The notes: generated from the letters alone by a model not told the origin. DNA of 64,000 nucleotides from Puffinus mauretanicus (GCA_023333565.1 JAJKFH010000336.1:124001-188000); one strand, 5' to 3'; positions 1-12,800 are shown, counted from the first letter of the stretch. Made by a program: numbers and translations.

Positions 1-1387
1 CACATGCCAAATCTCTGGCATTTATTGAAAAAACCCAGAGATTATTGTTACTATCAAATAGCAGCAGACATCATGGGTACCTGGTGCCACTCACATCCAC
101 CTTGTTGTCTAATTTTCTTCCAGAGGAACTCAAAATGTTGTGCCAGGGGTTGGAAAGCACAGACTTAGGGGAGCAGGATTCCAAGAACTTAATGGAAAAC
201 ATTTGCAACTGAGATAAAATAAGTGTACCCTTTAATATTAGATGTTCAGAGAGAGATTTCTTAAGCCACAGAAACAGAGCAGAAGGAAGGGAAGGAGCAG
301 AATCATATCTTTAAATAAGATATGCCTTTGATTTTAGTGTGGAAGTAGTTACAGAAGAAAATTGACACCTTCTTGGTAAGACACAAATAGTCTACATTAT
401 ACAAATGTTCCTCTTGCCTTATTAAAAAGGGATCCATTCTCTCCTGCAAAAGATACTGGGAGAGAGGAATTTGAAAGGCTGCACTGCTGTGGCAGAAAGC
501 AAAAAGCTAGATTACAGGCTACAGCTGAAGGCACTGAGAAGAATTCTACAGACCGGTGTAATGAAGCTTCTGCAGAGGGAAAAGTTGAATTTTACTTTAA
601 TCACTGTTGTACCATCTTCTCCCAAAGAAAAAAAAATTGCAAACATTTGCATCCCCTGCTTGATAGCGATCCGTTCAGACCACACACCCTCTCTGCAGTC
701 CAGCAGGCTGTGAAAACCCATTTCAGCTAGTCGAGTCACACAAGTGTTCAAACACACCCAGGCAGAGAATTCAAGAGCGGCTGTTTCTGCCAGTGCTGTT
801 GCGGCATTTAGGGATTCACATGCAGGGCAAGGAGGATGTCAGAAACATATTCTGCGATCACATCTCTGGAGATGGGGCCTGGAACATCCCTCTGGGAAAA
901 AAGGAGTCACGTGAACAGCAATAAGGAGAAGACTATGCACTTTAACAGGCAGGTACTGCCAGGAAAGGGCTTCAGGCTGCAAATCTTTGTGAGGCTCAGC
1001 TGACCAGCACCCTGGGAATTTAACTCTGGGAAGGCAACAGGATTTAAAGGATATCCCTGTGCTCAGCACTGTTTCACCAGCTAAGTGCAATGGATTTGGT
1101 GAATTTTGAGACAATTCGCATGTCTTTGTGCACTGCCAGGTGCCTGCCCAGGGGTTTGAATGTCCTATGGAAGCGAAGTGCCCAAGAGCTACACAGAGGT
1201 ACCAGTACTCTGAGCGTTGCTAATTCCCCCTTTTTTCGGGGTGGCAATCAGTTACTGAAATATCCTGCATCATTTTAGGTACCATAGGATGCCTCATCGA
1301 GTCTCCAGATGCCATCCTTCCAAAAAGACATGTCTCTCTTAAATCCCATCATCTTTGTCATATTTGCCATCAGGGTCCAAATGTATA

Positions 1388-1411
1388 ACAATAATAATAA
1401 TAATAATAATC
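1388..1411. repeat. (AAT)n microsatellite
   Basis: About seven uninterrupted AAT units. An ordinary trinucleotide microsatellite. Confidence 0.9.
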
Positions 1412-2429
1412 AGATTATAATAAAGACATCACAAGTGGCACCAGGACCCTAGGTCTAGGCAATCAAATCCCACCTTAAGTGTCCTACCCAAATAATCACT
1501 TGGCTAGTTTGTGGCAGAACTAATACTTTAACCACAAATATTTCTCCTCCACTTTCACCTAATTGTCTTGCTACCATTCGGGGTTCACTGGGCCCATGGA
1601 TGCACTTCAGGGATGTTCTTTCCGGAACAGGCAGCAAGAGCCACTTTCAAGCTCAGGAAGAATAAAGGCCAGTAAGACATTGCTTTTCTCCAGATAAGTT
1701 TATATAAATATTCAGTGAATAAATTCTGAAATCTAGAGGGTATTCTCTCACAAATAAAGAGTAATTGCCATGAATGCAAATAGATGAAACAACACAAGTG
1801 GTTTTAACTGGAGATGGTTGGGAAAACTCACAATAAGCCTTTCAGGCCAAAGCTTTCAAAGCTGACGATGCATATTAAAGCTCAGTTATTGTTATTTAGC
1901 ATGCTTTGCTTACCTTCTGGTCTTGCAATGCTCATAATCAGACTGAATTTCCCCAATTCAATAACACCAATATATGCAGTCACGTCTGGATGTCTTATTC
2001 GTGCCAGGTTTTGAGCATCCCCTTCTTCCACAGACTAAAAGAAATTTAAGGTTTTGTTACCTTGATGGATTGATCTCAAGAAGTTTCTTTTACGTCTTCC
2101 AGGCCTCAGATAAAATGGCAAAGCGATTCTGGTTGCTCAGAATCGGTCACATCAGATCACAGAAAAAAGGCGGCACAAAGAGTGCACCGACACTTCAAAT
2201 CTCACCTGGGAAAACAGCAGTTCAGGGTTTTCCACAGCATGAGAAAGAGAAACATAAGGTCCTTTCAAGGAGGTTTACAGTCTCAGAAGTTAGAAAGGGT
2301 GCTCTCTATCCTATCCTGGGATCCATTCCTCAAGACATTCTTGCAGAGTTTGTCTGCTTTCAAACACCACTGCAATGACAAAACTTGAATACAAGAGATT
2401 ACATATGATCCAAAGACCTTTACTGACCA

Positions 2430-2458
2430 CCCCTCCCCCCAACCCCTTTTCTCCCCCC
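2430..2458 (-). other. G-quadruplex-forming motif on the minus strand
   Basis: The plus strand shows four C runs: 2430-2433 (4), 2435-2440 (6), 2443-2446 (4) and 2453-2458 (6). On the minus strand these are four G runs with loops of 6, 2 and 1 bases, which meets the canonical G4 pattern. No promoter, CpG island or gene start is visible beside it, so a regulatory role is only possible. Confidence 0.75.
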
Positions 2459-2957
2459 TCAAAAGAAACCCACAAAAACCTCTTAGGTGGTTTCACCTAA
2501 TTGATTTAGTTAACTTTCCAAAACTATTGGAGAGCTAAATGTTGTTTATCTCATAGTTTTTCGGAAGGGTTAGATAAAGCTGAGGATTAATTTTAGCAAA
2601 GTAATATCAGATGGCTAAGTGCTAGTACATGTGGAGAGAACCATCAGGAAAGAGTGATGTAGGAGCACTGTGTTGTCATGGAAGGACCAAAAATACTTCA
2701 ATAGTTTCTCTCCATTTATAATTCCTATAATTATATTATCTCATAAGGAAAATAACCTCCAGGATGTCTGAGGCAATGACAGTTCTGTTCAACCACAGCT
2801 TTCTCAGACCAGTTTTATCATGTAACATATTTTCCAGACATGTTTTGTCCTATTGTTCCCCATCCTCAGACAGAAAAGGTCACCAACGTACAAGTTCAAT
2901 GCAGCTCTAGCGACAGCAGTTAGATCAGGGACTTTATTCACAAACAAGTAGTACGTG

Positions 2958-3009
2958 AATTTTGCTTAGTACAAAATTACGTTAATTTTGTTTAGTACAA
3001 AATTAATCT
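2958..3009. repeat. 26-bp tandem duplication with internal hairpin
   Basis: Two adjacent units (2958-2983 and 2984-3009) differ at only a few positions. In the second unit AATTTTGT and ACAAAATT form 8-bp inverted arms around a 5-base loop. This looks like a recent local duplication in AT-rich DNA. Confidence 0.85.
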
Positions 3010-5244
3010 GCTGGAGGTTTGAGCACTAACACTCAGGAAATTATTACACAGCTAAGCACCACTTCATAAGCTCTTCTGTTCCCCATAACCCCATTCAACA
3101 GCATCAGCCCCAGCATGTGAGGCTGAGGCCAAGTAGATAAACAACACTAAAACACGTGTCCCCGCAGAGCCCTTGGCAGAGGGACTGCAGGGAGCAAACC
3201 ATGGCGACACATTTCCTGGAGCAGGCCAGAAACTGGGGACAGCACCTTTACAGCCTCAAAATGAGAACAACCTGCAGGTATTGTCTGGTGGGCAAGCAAC
3301 ACCAAATGGTAGACGGGGGTCCAAGAATTATCTTCCTCAGCTTTGTTTTTCAAGCCTTCAGGGACAGCCATGCCTTGTGAACAGCAAGAAAAGATTTCTG
3401 TCTTGCTTTCAAAATTAGAGCTTCCCTGTGGTTGGGTCCGGATTTTATCACAGCGCTCCACATTGCCACCTTGGCTCCTACAGAAGAGGCCAGATCTTCA
3501 GATCTCCCACCTGAACCGAGGACATCATGCCTGTCTGGCCAGGGTGGCCTTCTCAGCGCTCCTCTGTGCTGAGGAGCAGCATCTTTTTAGCGTCTATCTG
3601 GTGAAGCTGGAGAAAACCTTTTTCTTTCTAGATTGCACAGCAATTCTGTGAGGTGAGGCAGCACTAGGGCTGTCACCCAACTCCAAACCAAACAAATGGA
3701 AGAGCCTCTCCTGAGGGCCAAGGATCACAGATAAGCTTAATCTGGTTTGTCACTCCCTCAACCCTTCCCAAACGCTGTGGGTTTGCAATAGTCTTTTATC
3801 CTTTCTTCAGGTTTCTCAATAGAAAATTGCTTTTCTTTCTTCATAGGGCTCCTGTAGGCAAACTCAGCCTTTGTGTTAGTGCTCCTTACTGTAGAGCTCA
3901 GCTACTGAATTCTCTCTCCTTTCTCTTGTCTTGGCTCTCCGGGTTGTGGCAGTTCCTGTAGCTTATTACGGCCACTAGACAAATGGGTAAACTTTTCATG
4001 CAGAAATTTTTCTTTTCTAGAGGAAGCAAGTACTCTTTTACCCAAGTGTGCTGGATGTACTTAATTTCTTTTTAAAGATACAGGCTTCAGTGTAGCCTTT
4101 GTAGAATAAAGGGAAAGAGATCAATAAATAAAATAAATAAACCATAAAGGCATCTTTTCCAGAGTCAAAGGGATGAAGAGGAAACGGTACTGAGGAGGCC
4201 ACAAGGTTATTTGTGCACTCAGTATTCATCGATCTACCAGCATTCCTAAAACAGGCACCGAAATTAGGGAACATTGTATCGCAGGATGCTGAGGTCAGGC
4301 ACATTGCTCAAAGCCTCAGCTCCTGGAATCATAGAAGTACATTGAAATTTCAATTTCTTAGAAAAAAGGAAAAAAAAAAGTAATTTCTAGTCCTGGTTGC
4401 TGGGAAAACAACACACATTAAAATATGCTCTGAGAAGACATGAAACATAAGTGTAGAGCTTAGGAGGAAAAAAGCTGGGAGTTCTTCTTCCCAAATAAGG
4501 CTTTTTAGCCAACTAGAGTACATCAGCATCATACAACTAATTTTTCTTGTGACAATAGCAGTGTAATGCAATTAGCATTAATTTGGAGAGGAGTAAGGAA
4601 ATGACTCACCATGACCATGCATAAAGGACGAATCACTCATACAGAGTCTCTGGCTATAAGTAGTCCAGTCACAAGTGTGAGATGCAGGGCAGCATGGCTA
4701 ACACTGAAAAGCAAATTTAAGCTGGCTTTGAAGTTAGCTGACTTAAAGTCAGTGTCAATCTGAAGTGTCAAAGGCATTTAGGAGTGGACAATCAAGTCAA
4801 CTGAATGTGACAGAAGATCACTTGGATGAAATTACTTTGTATGCTGGGGCTGAAATTAGAAAGCAGGGGGTAAGGCCATGCAGGCAGCGGTGCTGTCAAG
4901 CACTGGGATTCAGTCAGGCACAGGCAGAAAATAGCAGCTATCACAGTGAAGAGGCACTGGCTATGATCAGGAAGACAAATGGTGCCACCATTTACCTAAG
5001 AAAGAGCACCAATGTTAGGGAAAATGTGACCCCCATAGTTTTCTGTCTTAATGTTGTTGTTTATATATTACCATTTTTCCAGAATCCCTTTGAATCTGAT
5101 GGACAAGTCTTAAGAGCAGGGACCAGACCTTCCCAACACCAAACAGAGGAAGAGAAGTGTACTTTGAAGTTGTGTTATAGACCCTTTCCCCTGATAACGT
5201 ATGCAAAGCTGACTGCAAAGGCATCAGCTGAGAATTTGGCCCAT

Positions 5245-6790
5245 GATAGAATCATAGAATAGTTTGGGTTGGAAAGGATCTTTAAAGGTCATCTAGTCCA
5301 ACCCCCATGCTGTGGGAAGGGACATCTTCAACTAGATCAGGTTGCTCAGAGCCCTGTTCAACCTGACCTTGAATGTTTCCAGGGATGGGACATCTACCAC
5401 CTCTCTGGGCAACCTGTGCCAGTGTTTCACCACCCTCCTTGTAAAAAAATTTCTTCCTTATACCCAGTCTTAATCTACCCTCTTTTAGTTTAAAACTATT
5501 ACCCCTTGTCCTGTCACAACAGGCTCTGCTAAAAAGTTTGTCCCCATCTTTCTTATAAGCCCCCTTTATGTACTGAAAGGCTGCAATAAGGTCTCCCCGG
5601 AGCCTTCTCTTCTCCAGTCTGAATAACCCCAACTCTCTCAGCCTTTTCTCATAGGAGAGGTGTTCCAGCACCCTGATCATTTTCGTGGCCCTTCTCTGGA
5701 CCGGCTCCATCAGGTCCATGTCTTTCCTGTGCTGAGGGCTCCAGAGCTGGACGTAGTACTCCAGGTGGGGTCTCACCAGAGCAGAGTAGAGGGGCAAAAT
5801 CACCTCCCTCGACCTGCTGGCCACGCTTATTTTGATGCAGCCCAGGATATGATTGGCCTGCTGGGCTGCGAGAGCACGTTGCTGGCTCATGTCCAGCTTT
5901 TCATCCACCGGTACCCCCAAGTCCTTCTCGGCAGGGCTGCTCTCAATCCCTTCATCCCCCAGCCTGTATTGATACTAGGGGTTGCCCCGACCCAGCTGCA
6001 GAACCTTGCACTTGACCTTGTTGAACCTCATGAGGTTCACATGGGCCCACTTCTCGAGCTTGTCCAGGTCCCTCTGGAGGGCATCCCGTCCCTCAGGCGT
6101 GTCAACCACACCACTCAGCTTGGTATCGTCTGCAAACTTGCTGAGGGTGCACTCGATCCCACTATGTCATTGATGAAGATATTAAACAGTACCGGTCCCA
6201 ATACGGACCCCTGCAGGACACCACTCGTCACCGATCTCCATCTGGACATTGAGCCATTGACCACTGCCCTTTGGGTGTGTCCGTCCAACCAATTCCTCAC
6301 CCACTGGACAGTTGACCCATCAAATGCATACCTCTCCAGTTTAAAGAGAAGGATGTTGTGGGGGACCGTGTCAAAGGCCTTACAGAGGTCCAGATAGACG
6401 ACATCTGTAGCCCTTCTCATGTCCACTGATGTAGCCACTCCATCATAGAAGACCACTAGGTTGGTCAGGCAGGACTTGCTCTTCGTGAAGCCATGCTGGC
6501 TGTCTTGAATCACCTCCCTGTCCTCCATGTGCCTTAGCGTAGCTTCTAGGAGGAGCTGTTCCTTGATCTTCCCAGGCACTGAGGTGAGACTGACTGCCTA
6601 TAGTTCCCTGGGTCTTCCTTTTTTCCCTTTTTAAAAATGGGGATTGTGTTTCCCCTCTTCCAGTCAGCGGGAACTTCACCAGACTGCCACGACTTCTCAA
6701 ATACGATGGATAGTGGCTTAGCAACTTCATCTGCCAGTTCCTTCAGGACCCACAGATGGATCTTATTGGGTCCCATGGACTTGTGCACCT
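5245..6790 (-). mobile_element. CR1 LINE retrotransposon copy 1, 5'-truncated
   Basis: A non-LTR retrotransposon lying on the minus strand. Its 3' end is at about 5245, where the plus strand reads the complement of the CR1 terminus (two ATTCTATG-type octamers), followed by the conserved TTGGGTTGGAA and CTAGTCCAACCCC blocks of the CR1 3' tail. It extends to about 6790 and stops abruptly inside the reverse-transcriptase region, the usual result of incomplete target-primed reverse transcription. The endonuclease region, ORF1 and promoter are missing, so the copy cannot move by itself. It is about 97% alike by eye to copy 2 at 13742-14948 but has unrelated flanks, so the two are separate insertions of one subfamily. 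Confidence 0.95.
5282..6788 (-). pseudogene. CR1 ORF2 reverse-transcriptase remnant, copy 1 (broken)
   Basis: Remnant of the CR1 ORF2 protein, which in intact elements is an endonuclease plus reverse transcriptase that copies the element RNA at a nicked target. In minus-strand order it begins with the fingers region (6788 to about 6546; motif [16 protein letters not shown]). It then changes frame and continues through the palm (6579-6115) with [24 protein letters not shown] and [15 protein letters not shown] small deletion near 6162 shifts the frame just before the catalytic FADD (complement of 6125-6136), which is therefore in another frame. An in-frame TAG at 5977-5975 interrupts the thumb region. 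The C-terminal part (5920-5282; [35 protein letters not shown]) is open. The frame breaks show it is non-functional. Confidence 0.92.
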
Positions 6791-7730
6791 ATATGATATT
6801 GGATGATGAACAGTTTTTTCTTTTGAATATGTCTTCACATATATATAAGTGACCTTGAAAATCTGTTTATGCTCTCCCAAATTTTTTTTTCTTGTATGTT
6901 CTATATTTGAACAAATGACTCCCCTCAATTCCTAAACTATCTCACACGGTGTTTTTTCCAACAATACAAGCCATTAAATGCTTTGACTTTGTCAAATCAT
7001 AGAAGCTAGGCAGGGGTGGAACAGAATCATTTGGATGGGATACCTGCAGCACATCCCAAGATACTACAAAAATAGAAATGGTTATAAATAAGTATGTGGT
7101 ATCCTTCCCCCAAGCGGGATATAAACCAAAGTTACCAGGAAAATGGGACTGTAATATTGATTGGTCCAGATTCTGGGACTCGCTGTATTTGGTCCAGCTC
7201 AAAGTCAAAATTAACATCTTTAGCTTAAAAACAAGGCCACTTTAAAGGCCTAATATCTGAAGAAATCTCAGATCTATCAAAAAGTAAGGTTAAATTGAAT
7301 CACCACTTCAAAAAAAAATGCAAACAGTCAATTATATTCTAGTTCTGCCATCCTAAAAAGTATTAGGCCTTAAAAAGGTAGTTCTAATTATATTAAGCTT
7401 TTCTAATCACTCTGCTATGAAACTTTCAGGATTTAGGATTTCCCAAGTCTAGAAAATTAAGGTTTTGTTCCTTACGAGAATACAAGGAGTGCCAGCCCTC
7501 AGAAAAACACGCAGGATTAACCTCTAACTCCAGCAGCCCATGAGAAACCAGATACTGAAATCAGGTCGATGCAAGTGTAAATGATGCAAAACAGCTTATA
7601 TTCAACAGACCCATATGAAGGCTTTCAGAAACAGTCAACATTTCTAAATCCTGGCCTTAGTCTAGCGACCACTAAACACAAAAACAAAAATCCCTCTGGT
7701 ACAGGCACTAGTCATAGGGGTATTGTTTTT
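6791..7730. other. Unique AT-rich DNA between CR1 copy 1 and the LTR
   Basis: AT-rich sequence with only short open frames and no recognised motif or repeat. Nothing suggests that the CR1 and the LTR belong to one composite element. Confidence 0.6.
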
Positions 7731-8331
7731 TGTGACTTGCAGAAACTGGACTCCACAATCTATGAGATTGTAAAGTAGGTATGTTTATTCAGCGCTGGGC
7801 AGCACGGGGGGTAGTCCCACCAAAGTCGTGCGCGCCTCAACGCGGCACTTACCATAAATATATACAGTAAAATATTACATATTCATAGAGTTTCGTATTA
7901 CACCTATACATATGCATGATCTGTCCCCGCTTTGTATTAAAATGAGTTCCAAGAAGTCATTTCCATAGACCCCTCCCATCTGCACTTGCGCATTGCCTCC
8001 TAGTGGTGGTCGTCGGGGGTCGTGGGGATGAAGGCTGATACTTCCTCTTCGTCACCGCTAGTAACCTTTTGTTCTTGCGCAGGCTCAGTTGTCTTCTTAC
8101 TTTTGTCCATACTGCAGGGTCAGTTTTAGCTGGCTTCTTGAGACAAGTTTTTAGTCTTTATCAGGAACTGTCCTTGTGAGGCGCCTCAGTTAATTTACAC
8201 CATAGCTAGGTCGGCCTTATCAGGCTGAGCCGGCCTTGTGAGGAACAAAGTATCAAGCCCCTACCTACTGATTCAATTTTCTAACTACTATTAATCATTC
8301 AACTACTAAAATTCCTTAATCCCTTCTCTCA
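7731..8331 (-). mobile_element. Solo long terminal repeat of an endogenous retrovirus-like element
   Basis: About 600 bp with LTR architecture on the minus strand. Reading that strand, it begins TGAGAGAAGG at 8331. It has a TATA-like CTGTATATATTTATGG (about 7868-7853) and a CpG-containing segment. An AATAAA polyadenylation signal lies at 7789-7784, and about 50 further bases end in CA near 7731. TG and CA termini fit an LTR. The possible 5-bp target duplication is imperfect (TTTTT or TTTTG on the left, TTTGG on the right), so the left edge is uncertain by a few bases. No gag, pol or env sequence and no second LTR lie in the window, so this is a solo LTR left by recombination. The ERVL-like assignment rests on general resemblance only. 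Confidence 0.7.
7784..7789 (-). promoter_or_regulatory. LTR polyadenylation signal AATAAA
   Basis: A perfect AATAAA on the minus strand, about 65-70 bases downstream of the TATA-like motif at 7853-7868. This spacing fits a short R region and supports the LTR orientation. Confidence 0.65.
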
Positions 8332-8503
8332 TTTGGATGAGACAGAAAAATCAAGATCCTGTACTCCTGTGGTTGTTAAAGATGCCTTGGCAATCTTTCT
8401 AAAACAGGACCATCCAGCTTTCTGCTTTGCCTCTAATTTGACTATTTCCTCCTTCTGCTGCCCATTGGGAATCACTTCATACGATTTCAGTTCGAAAAGG
8501 TAC

Positions 8504-8632
8504 CTTTGCTTCCTGTCCTTATTTTCATGTAGCATTGCAGTGAATGGGCATATATCACATCTGTTCAATGCAAGATATTCAAATGCAATACATACGGGCT
8601 TTAGGATTTTCGGATCGTGTGGAAGAAACACA
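8504..8632 (-). other. Weak candidate exon, unknown product
   Basis: A minus-strand open frame covers 8646-8329. Inside it, a pyrimidine-rich acceptor (ATATTTTTCAG, AG at 8634-8633) and a donor-like AAAG/GTACCT (GT at 8503-8502) bracket 129 bp. That length is divisible by three and has equal phase at both ends. The translation is rich in charged residues downstream (for example HENKDRKQR) but matches no family I know. The full frame ends with a TGA that is exactly the terminal TGA of the adjacent LTR, so the LTR supplies the stop. An equally long frame is open on the opposite strand, and about 100 open codons is not unusual in 64 kb. I treat it as more likely chance than real. Confidence 0.15.
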
Positions 8633-11600
8633 CTGAAAAATATCATTATATAAGCAAGCTAAACAGCAGATCCAGGCTCATTTCAGCAACAACAAAAAAG
8701 GATCCATTTGTTGCATTGCTTTGATATTGAAGAACACATTTTTCAAAGAGCATCTAAATTTATGCCTCTTAATTATAGGCACAATTATCTGGTACAAACA
8801 AGGTATAGTTCAACAGCCAGTTAAATGGCCTGCACACAGAGCTGCTTATAGATCCAGAGTTCACATAGGGAAAATGTATTCACAGTACTGATACTTCTTT
8901 GAAAATGTCAAGGTGCTGTCCTAAAGCTCTAGAGACCAAGCCTCAACCAGTGTATAGCATCAACTCCAAAAATGAGGCTGTGAGGGCTTTTTGTTTTCAC
9001 AGCTTAGTATCCATATCAATTACTTCCAACTTAAAACCAGAAGTCACAAAATAAAGACAAGGTTTTACAATGCAATGCTTTCACTTCAAAACATCCTAAT
9101 AATACATGGGTAAGGGGGTCCCTCTTCGCAGCCATGTCCTTTTTCTTAAAATTTTGTATAAAAACTTCAAAAGCTTGATAGAACTGTAGTATCCTTGCTC
9201 TGGGCTTACTCTATAGAGCATAATTTCCCCTATTCTTATTCTTCCTTCCTGAATTGTTAGGGATAGTTTCTTCTGTCAGAATTGGTAGTATTTCATTGTC
9301 TTCCCCAAAGATCTGGCAACTTGTAACAGAAGAAAACTTAGGCATTCATAAAGGCAGAATTAGAAAAAGAATTATCAAAAATCCCTTTAAGTCCAAATCC
9401 TAGCGAATCATATTTGTATAACAAAATACTAGAAAAAGGTAATTCTCTTTCCTTGCCAGCTCATAAATATCCCTGTCATCCTGTAAAATAATTCTACAAC
9501 AGAATTACTGTGATGAGCAAGCCAACAACTGTAATGATGGAAATAGATGGAATTCAGTCAGCCACAAACCACTGATATTATTTTAGTGTACGAAAATACG
9601 GCTTATTGGAACAGCATGGACAGATGCTGCTATCTCAGCTTTCCCTAGGAGAAGCTCGATGCTATGAGATGTTAAACATCTTGAATGCCAGTAACAAGTC
9701 ACAAATCAAGAATACTCTATGCCTCCCTCATATGGCTGGGATCTATAATCTTAATTATTCACCAGTTAAAGTGGGACCAGTCAGCCGTACACACTCCAGC
9801 CTCCGCTGCAACATGGGCTGCCGCCGCAAGCTGCCTCCGGCGTCTGGGGCAGCTCCAATTTTCTCATACATGAGAATTTCCACCAGTAATGTAGAAGGAT
9901 GTAGAGTAAGGGTTTAAGCATTTAAGCAAGTTTGGGAGCTGTGAAGCATTAGTTACACAAAAACAACATATTTAAAGATTTTATGTATTTCTAATAGCTG
10001 TGCAAAGAGAGTTCGCCAGTTAAAAAGCCTATCTGCTGAAAGATTTACTGGGGGGAATATCTCTGTTAAGTGATTAGTAGGAGAAAAAGTAATAAAATGG
10101 ATACTAAAAATGTAAATGTTATTTAATTAAAAAAAAGTTTGGAAAGAGTTCTGTGCACCATTTAGAATTAGCTGTACAGGTTCCTTCAGACCAAATATCT
10201 AGCTTAACAGGAGTTGAGCTTGTGTATGTATTCAGTCTCTGAAGAACAATTTCATACAATTTTATAACAGAAGCCTCTTTGAATTTCTTTCTTTTTGAAG
10301 AATAAGCCAGATAATAACTGTATTGAAAACCATTTCAAAGTTGAACAACATAAAACTCTAAGTGCCCCCTCTAATGATCCACTGCCCCTCCATGAGACAC
10401 ATCATTGCTCAGCAATCCCTGTGCTGATCCACATTTCAGATGCTACTGTGTGTCCCAAGCTCACTAAAAGGTCATTCTTGGACTCTGAGGATGCACTTTA
10501 AAACTTAACTGAGCTCTGAAAAATAACCTTTCATTTTTAATGATGTGTTATAATCTCCCTGCAAAATACTAATAATTTGTAAGCCCTGTTGAGGTAATCG
10601 TGTTTACCCAAATCCATAACTCTGAAGTATTGATGTGCTGGAGTTTAAATATTGGCGACCAAGTCCCTGGCAAGCACATTAATTTTCATTTAACTTATTG
10701 ATTTTTTTCTCTCCACACATCTTCCCCTGTCATTTAGAGCCAAGGAAAGAGGGAAAATAAAAGCAACGTCTGCCAGCCTTCCTCCCTCTTCTAGCCTTAT
10801 TTCTCTCTTTCTTCTTTCAGAAAAGGTCTCCTGTGAAGGATCACATCAACTCAGTGTGGCAGAAAACAGGAGCTGCAGGAAAATTCAAATAGCAGAAAGA
10901 CTATGATAAATGTCAATGCATTAAAAGGGTCATATTGTTACGGAGGATTTACCATACCGATTACATGCATCCTTGCATACTAATAATTAAGACACTCAAG
11001 ATACCCAGTTGCCATGAAAATGGATGTAACGCCTGGCTGCTATGATGGTGGTCAGCATCTCAGAAGAAACTAAATGCAACAGAGCTATGAGAAAAGGGGC
11101 TGGGTCCCAGAAAGCTGTTGTGAGATGGAGTAAACCTGCATCCTCATGTAGCTCGCTCTCTCAGTAACATCTGATGCCTTTTCTAAATGCCATCTCTTAA
11201 ACTTGCATTATTTCAAGGGAATCTTGACATTCACTTGAAAAAAAAAAAGCATCTAATATTTCCCCAAAAGAAAAATTGGGATAATGCAAATGCTCAAAAG
11301 CTCAGAGGAAAAATCAACAGTCCTTAGTATTTATTTTTAATCTCCCAAGTTTTAAACATCCAGCATTTTCTAGGTGCTTAAGGTTGAAAGTTGCATTTAT
11401 TTTGCCCTTTTCTGCTTCACATTCAGATAAGCAGCAGTTATCTAGAAACACACTGAACAGACCAGTTGTTTGTTTTTGTTTTTGTTTTGTGTAAAGCAAT
11501 AGATTACAGGGGATTACACAGAGCATGGAAGCAGTGTATCAGGGTCATATCACCAGGAACCAAAATAAGATGGCATGTACAAGTGGAAATGAATTACAGG

Positions 11601-12756
11601 GACTTTTGCTACTATTTCTACGGTGTTGTGCCATCATAGATGAGATTAAAAAATGTGATCATGGGAATGGGGAAGGGAAATAACTTTGAGGTAATCTCTC
11701 CTGTAAAATAACATCCAGGTTAAAAATGAAATTAAAGAATGTCCGTTTTTATTTCCAGGGAGATAAAGGCAGCCAGAGGAGCCCCACTCCTCTGGGGGGT
11801 GGAAGGCAAAGTGAGATTCTTGTCTAACATCAACATCGGTACCTACACTCTTTTGACAGTTAATGCAGAGAAATCAGTGGTTACAGGCTGGGGCGTACCA
11901 GTGTCATTTTGGATGCCCACTTCAGGCAGAGACGCGTTTACTGCAGAAGCCTCCTTTCTAGCCTGGGCTGTAATGGGAATCTGAGTAGTTCATGGGTGTA
12001 GCTACTTGGGGTACCTAACCTAGCTGAGATCCCACCTGTGGAGGTTGCCAGGGTCTGGACATGAGTTGTCCAGCACCTGGAAGATATTTCTACAAACTAT
12101 GTGTTTTCAGGAAAGGGAAGCCAAATCTATTTGAAATACTAGAATCCCCAACACATGGGCTATTCCATCACAACATCATCCCCTTCACAGAAAATAAACT
12201 GTTTCTGATAAGATTTTTTCCTCCAAGCATCCTAGAAGAGTTATTGATATACAGAGGGATCACTAATCAGGATTTCCTTTGTCCATAATTTTTTTTTTTT
12301 TTTTAAAAACAAGCTCTGGTGAGCTGCATGGGTAAAAAGAAGTCCAGGTCTTTAGATTTTGGGGACGTGATTACCAACCCTGACCTTAATTGACAGAGAT
12401 CACTTCACTTCTGCAAGGATATGACCACTCCACATGTTCAACCACATTTGCTCTTTAAATAAGGTCTGCAAAATTTCTCTGAAAATTTCTAACAGGATAT
12501 ATCAACTCAGGACTGGGGATAAAAAAAAAAAACAACAGTCAACTGCAGCTCAAAATAAGGCAGATGTTCCCTGCAGGATTTTCCACCTCTCTTTCTTAAG
12601 TTACTATATAAAATCTAATCACACTCTGTAGTTGCTGCAATATGCACAACATTCATCACTGAAGTTGTCATTAGTTAAAATTCAATCTCATGAGTAAAAA
12701 CACAGATGGCTCCTAAAAGCGCTTCTTCTATACCAAACTGTCCTATCCATCTTCAT

Positions 12757-12800
12757 CACACGCTTTACAGGCACTTTGCACACGCTTTGCAGGCACTAAC
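12757..12800. repeat. 22-bp tandem duplication
   Basis: Units 12757-12778 and 12779-12800 both begin CACACGCTTT and share AGGCACT. They differ at about four positions. Confidence 0.8.

Larger units (their letters stand above)
1..5244. other. Unique non-coding DNA, no gene seen
   Basis: AT-rich single-copy-looking sequence. Its open frames are short (up to about 165 codons), overlap on both strands and match nothing I recognise. The longest one at its right-hand end (4765-5262) runs into the CR1 element that follows, so it is not a coherent gene. It contains an AAT microsatellite near 1390, a minus-strand G-quadruplex motif near 2430 and a short tandem duplication near 2958, listed separately. 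No splice-flanked frame stood out. Confidence 0.6.

Noticed and set aside
4765..5262. 165-codon plus-strand frame left of CR1 copy 1
   Set aside because: The frame runs into the CR1 3' tail, has no domain and has no splice-site or start support.
5660..6397. Plus-strand 245-codon frame across CR1 copy 1 and its 233-codon counterpart at 14182-14883
   Set aside because: Both are antisense shadows of the CR1 reverse-transcriptase frame, appearing in each copy because the DNA is homologous.
6980..7060. Possible additional CR1 3' tail (AATCATAGAAG and AATCATTTGGATGGGA words)
   Set aside because: Only short scattered matches. The conserved CTAGTCCAACCCC block and the octamer terminus are missing.
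9760..9880. GC-rich piece of the 103-codon frame at 9606-9917 as a processed pseudogene
   Set aside because: No recognisable protein, no poly-A tail and no target duplication.
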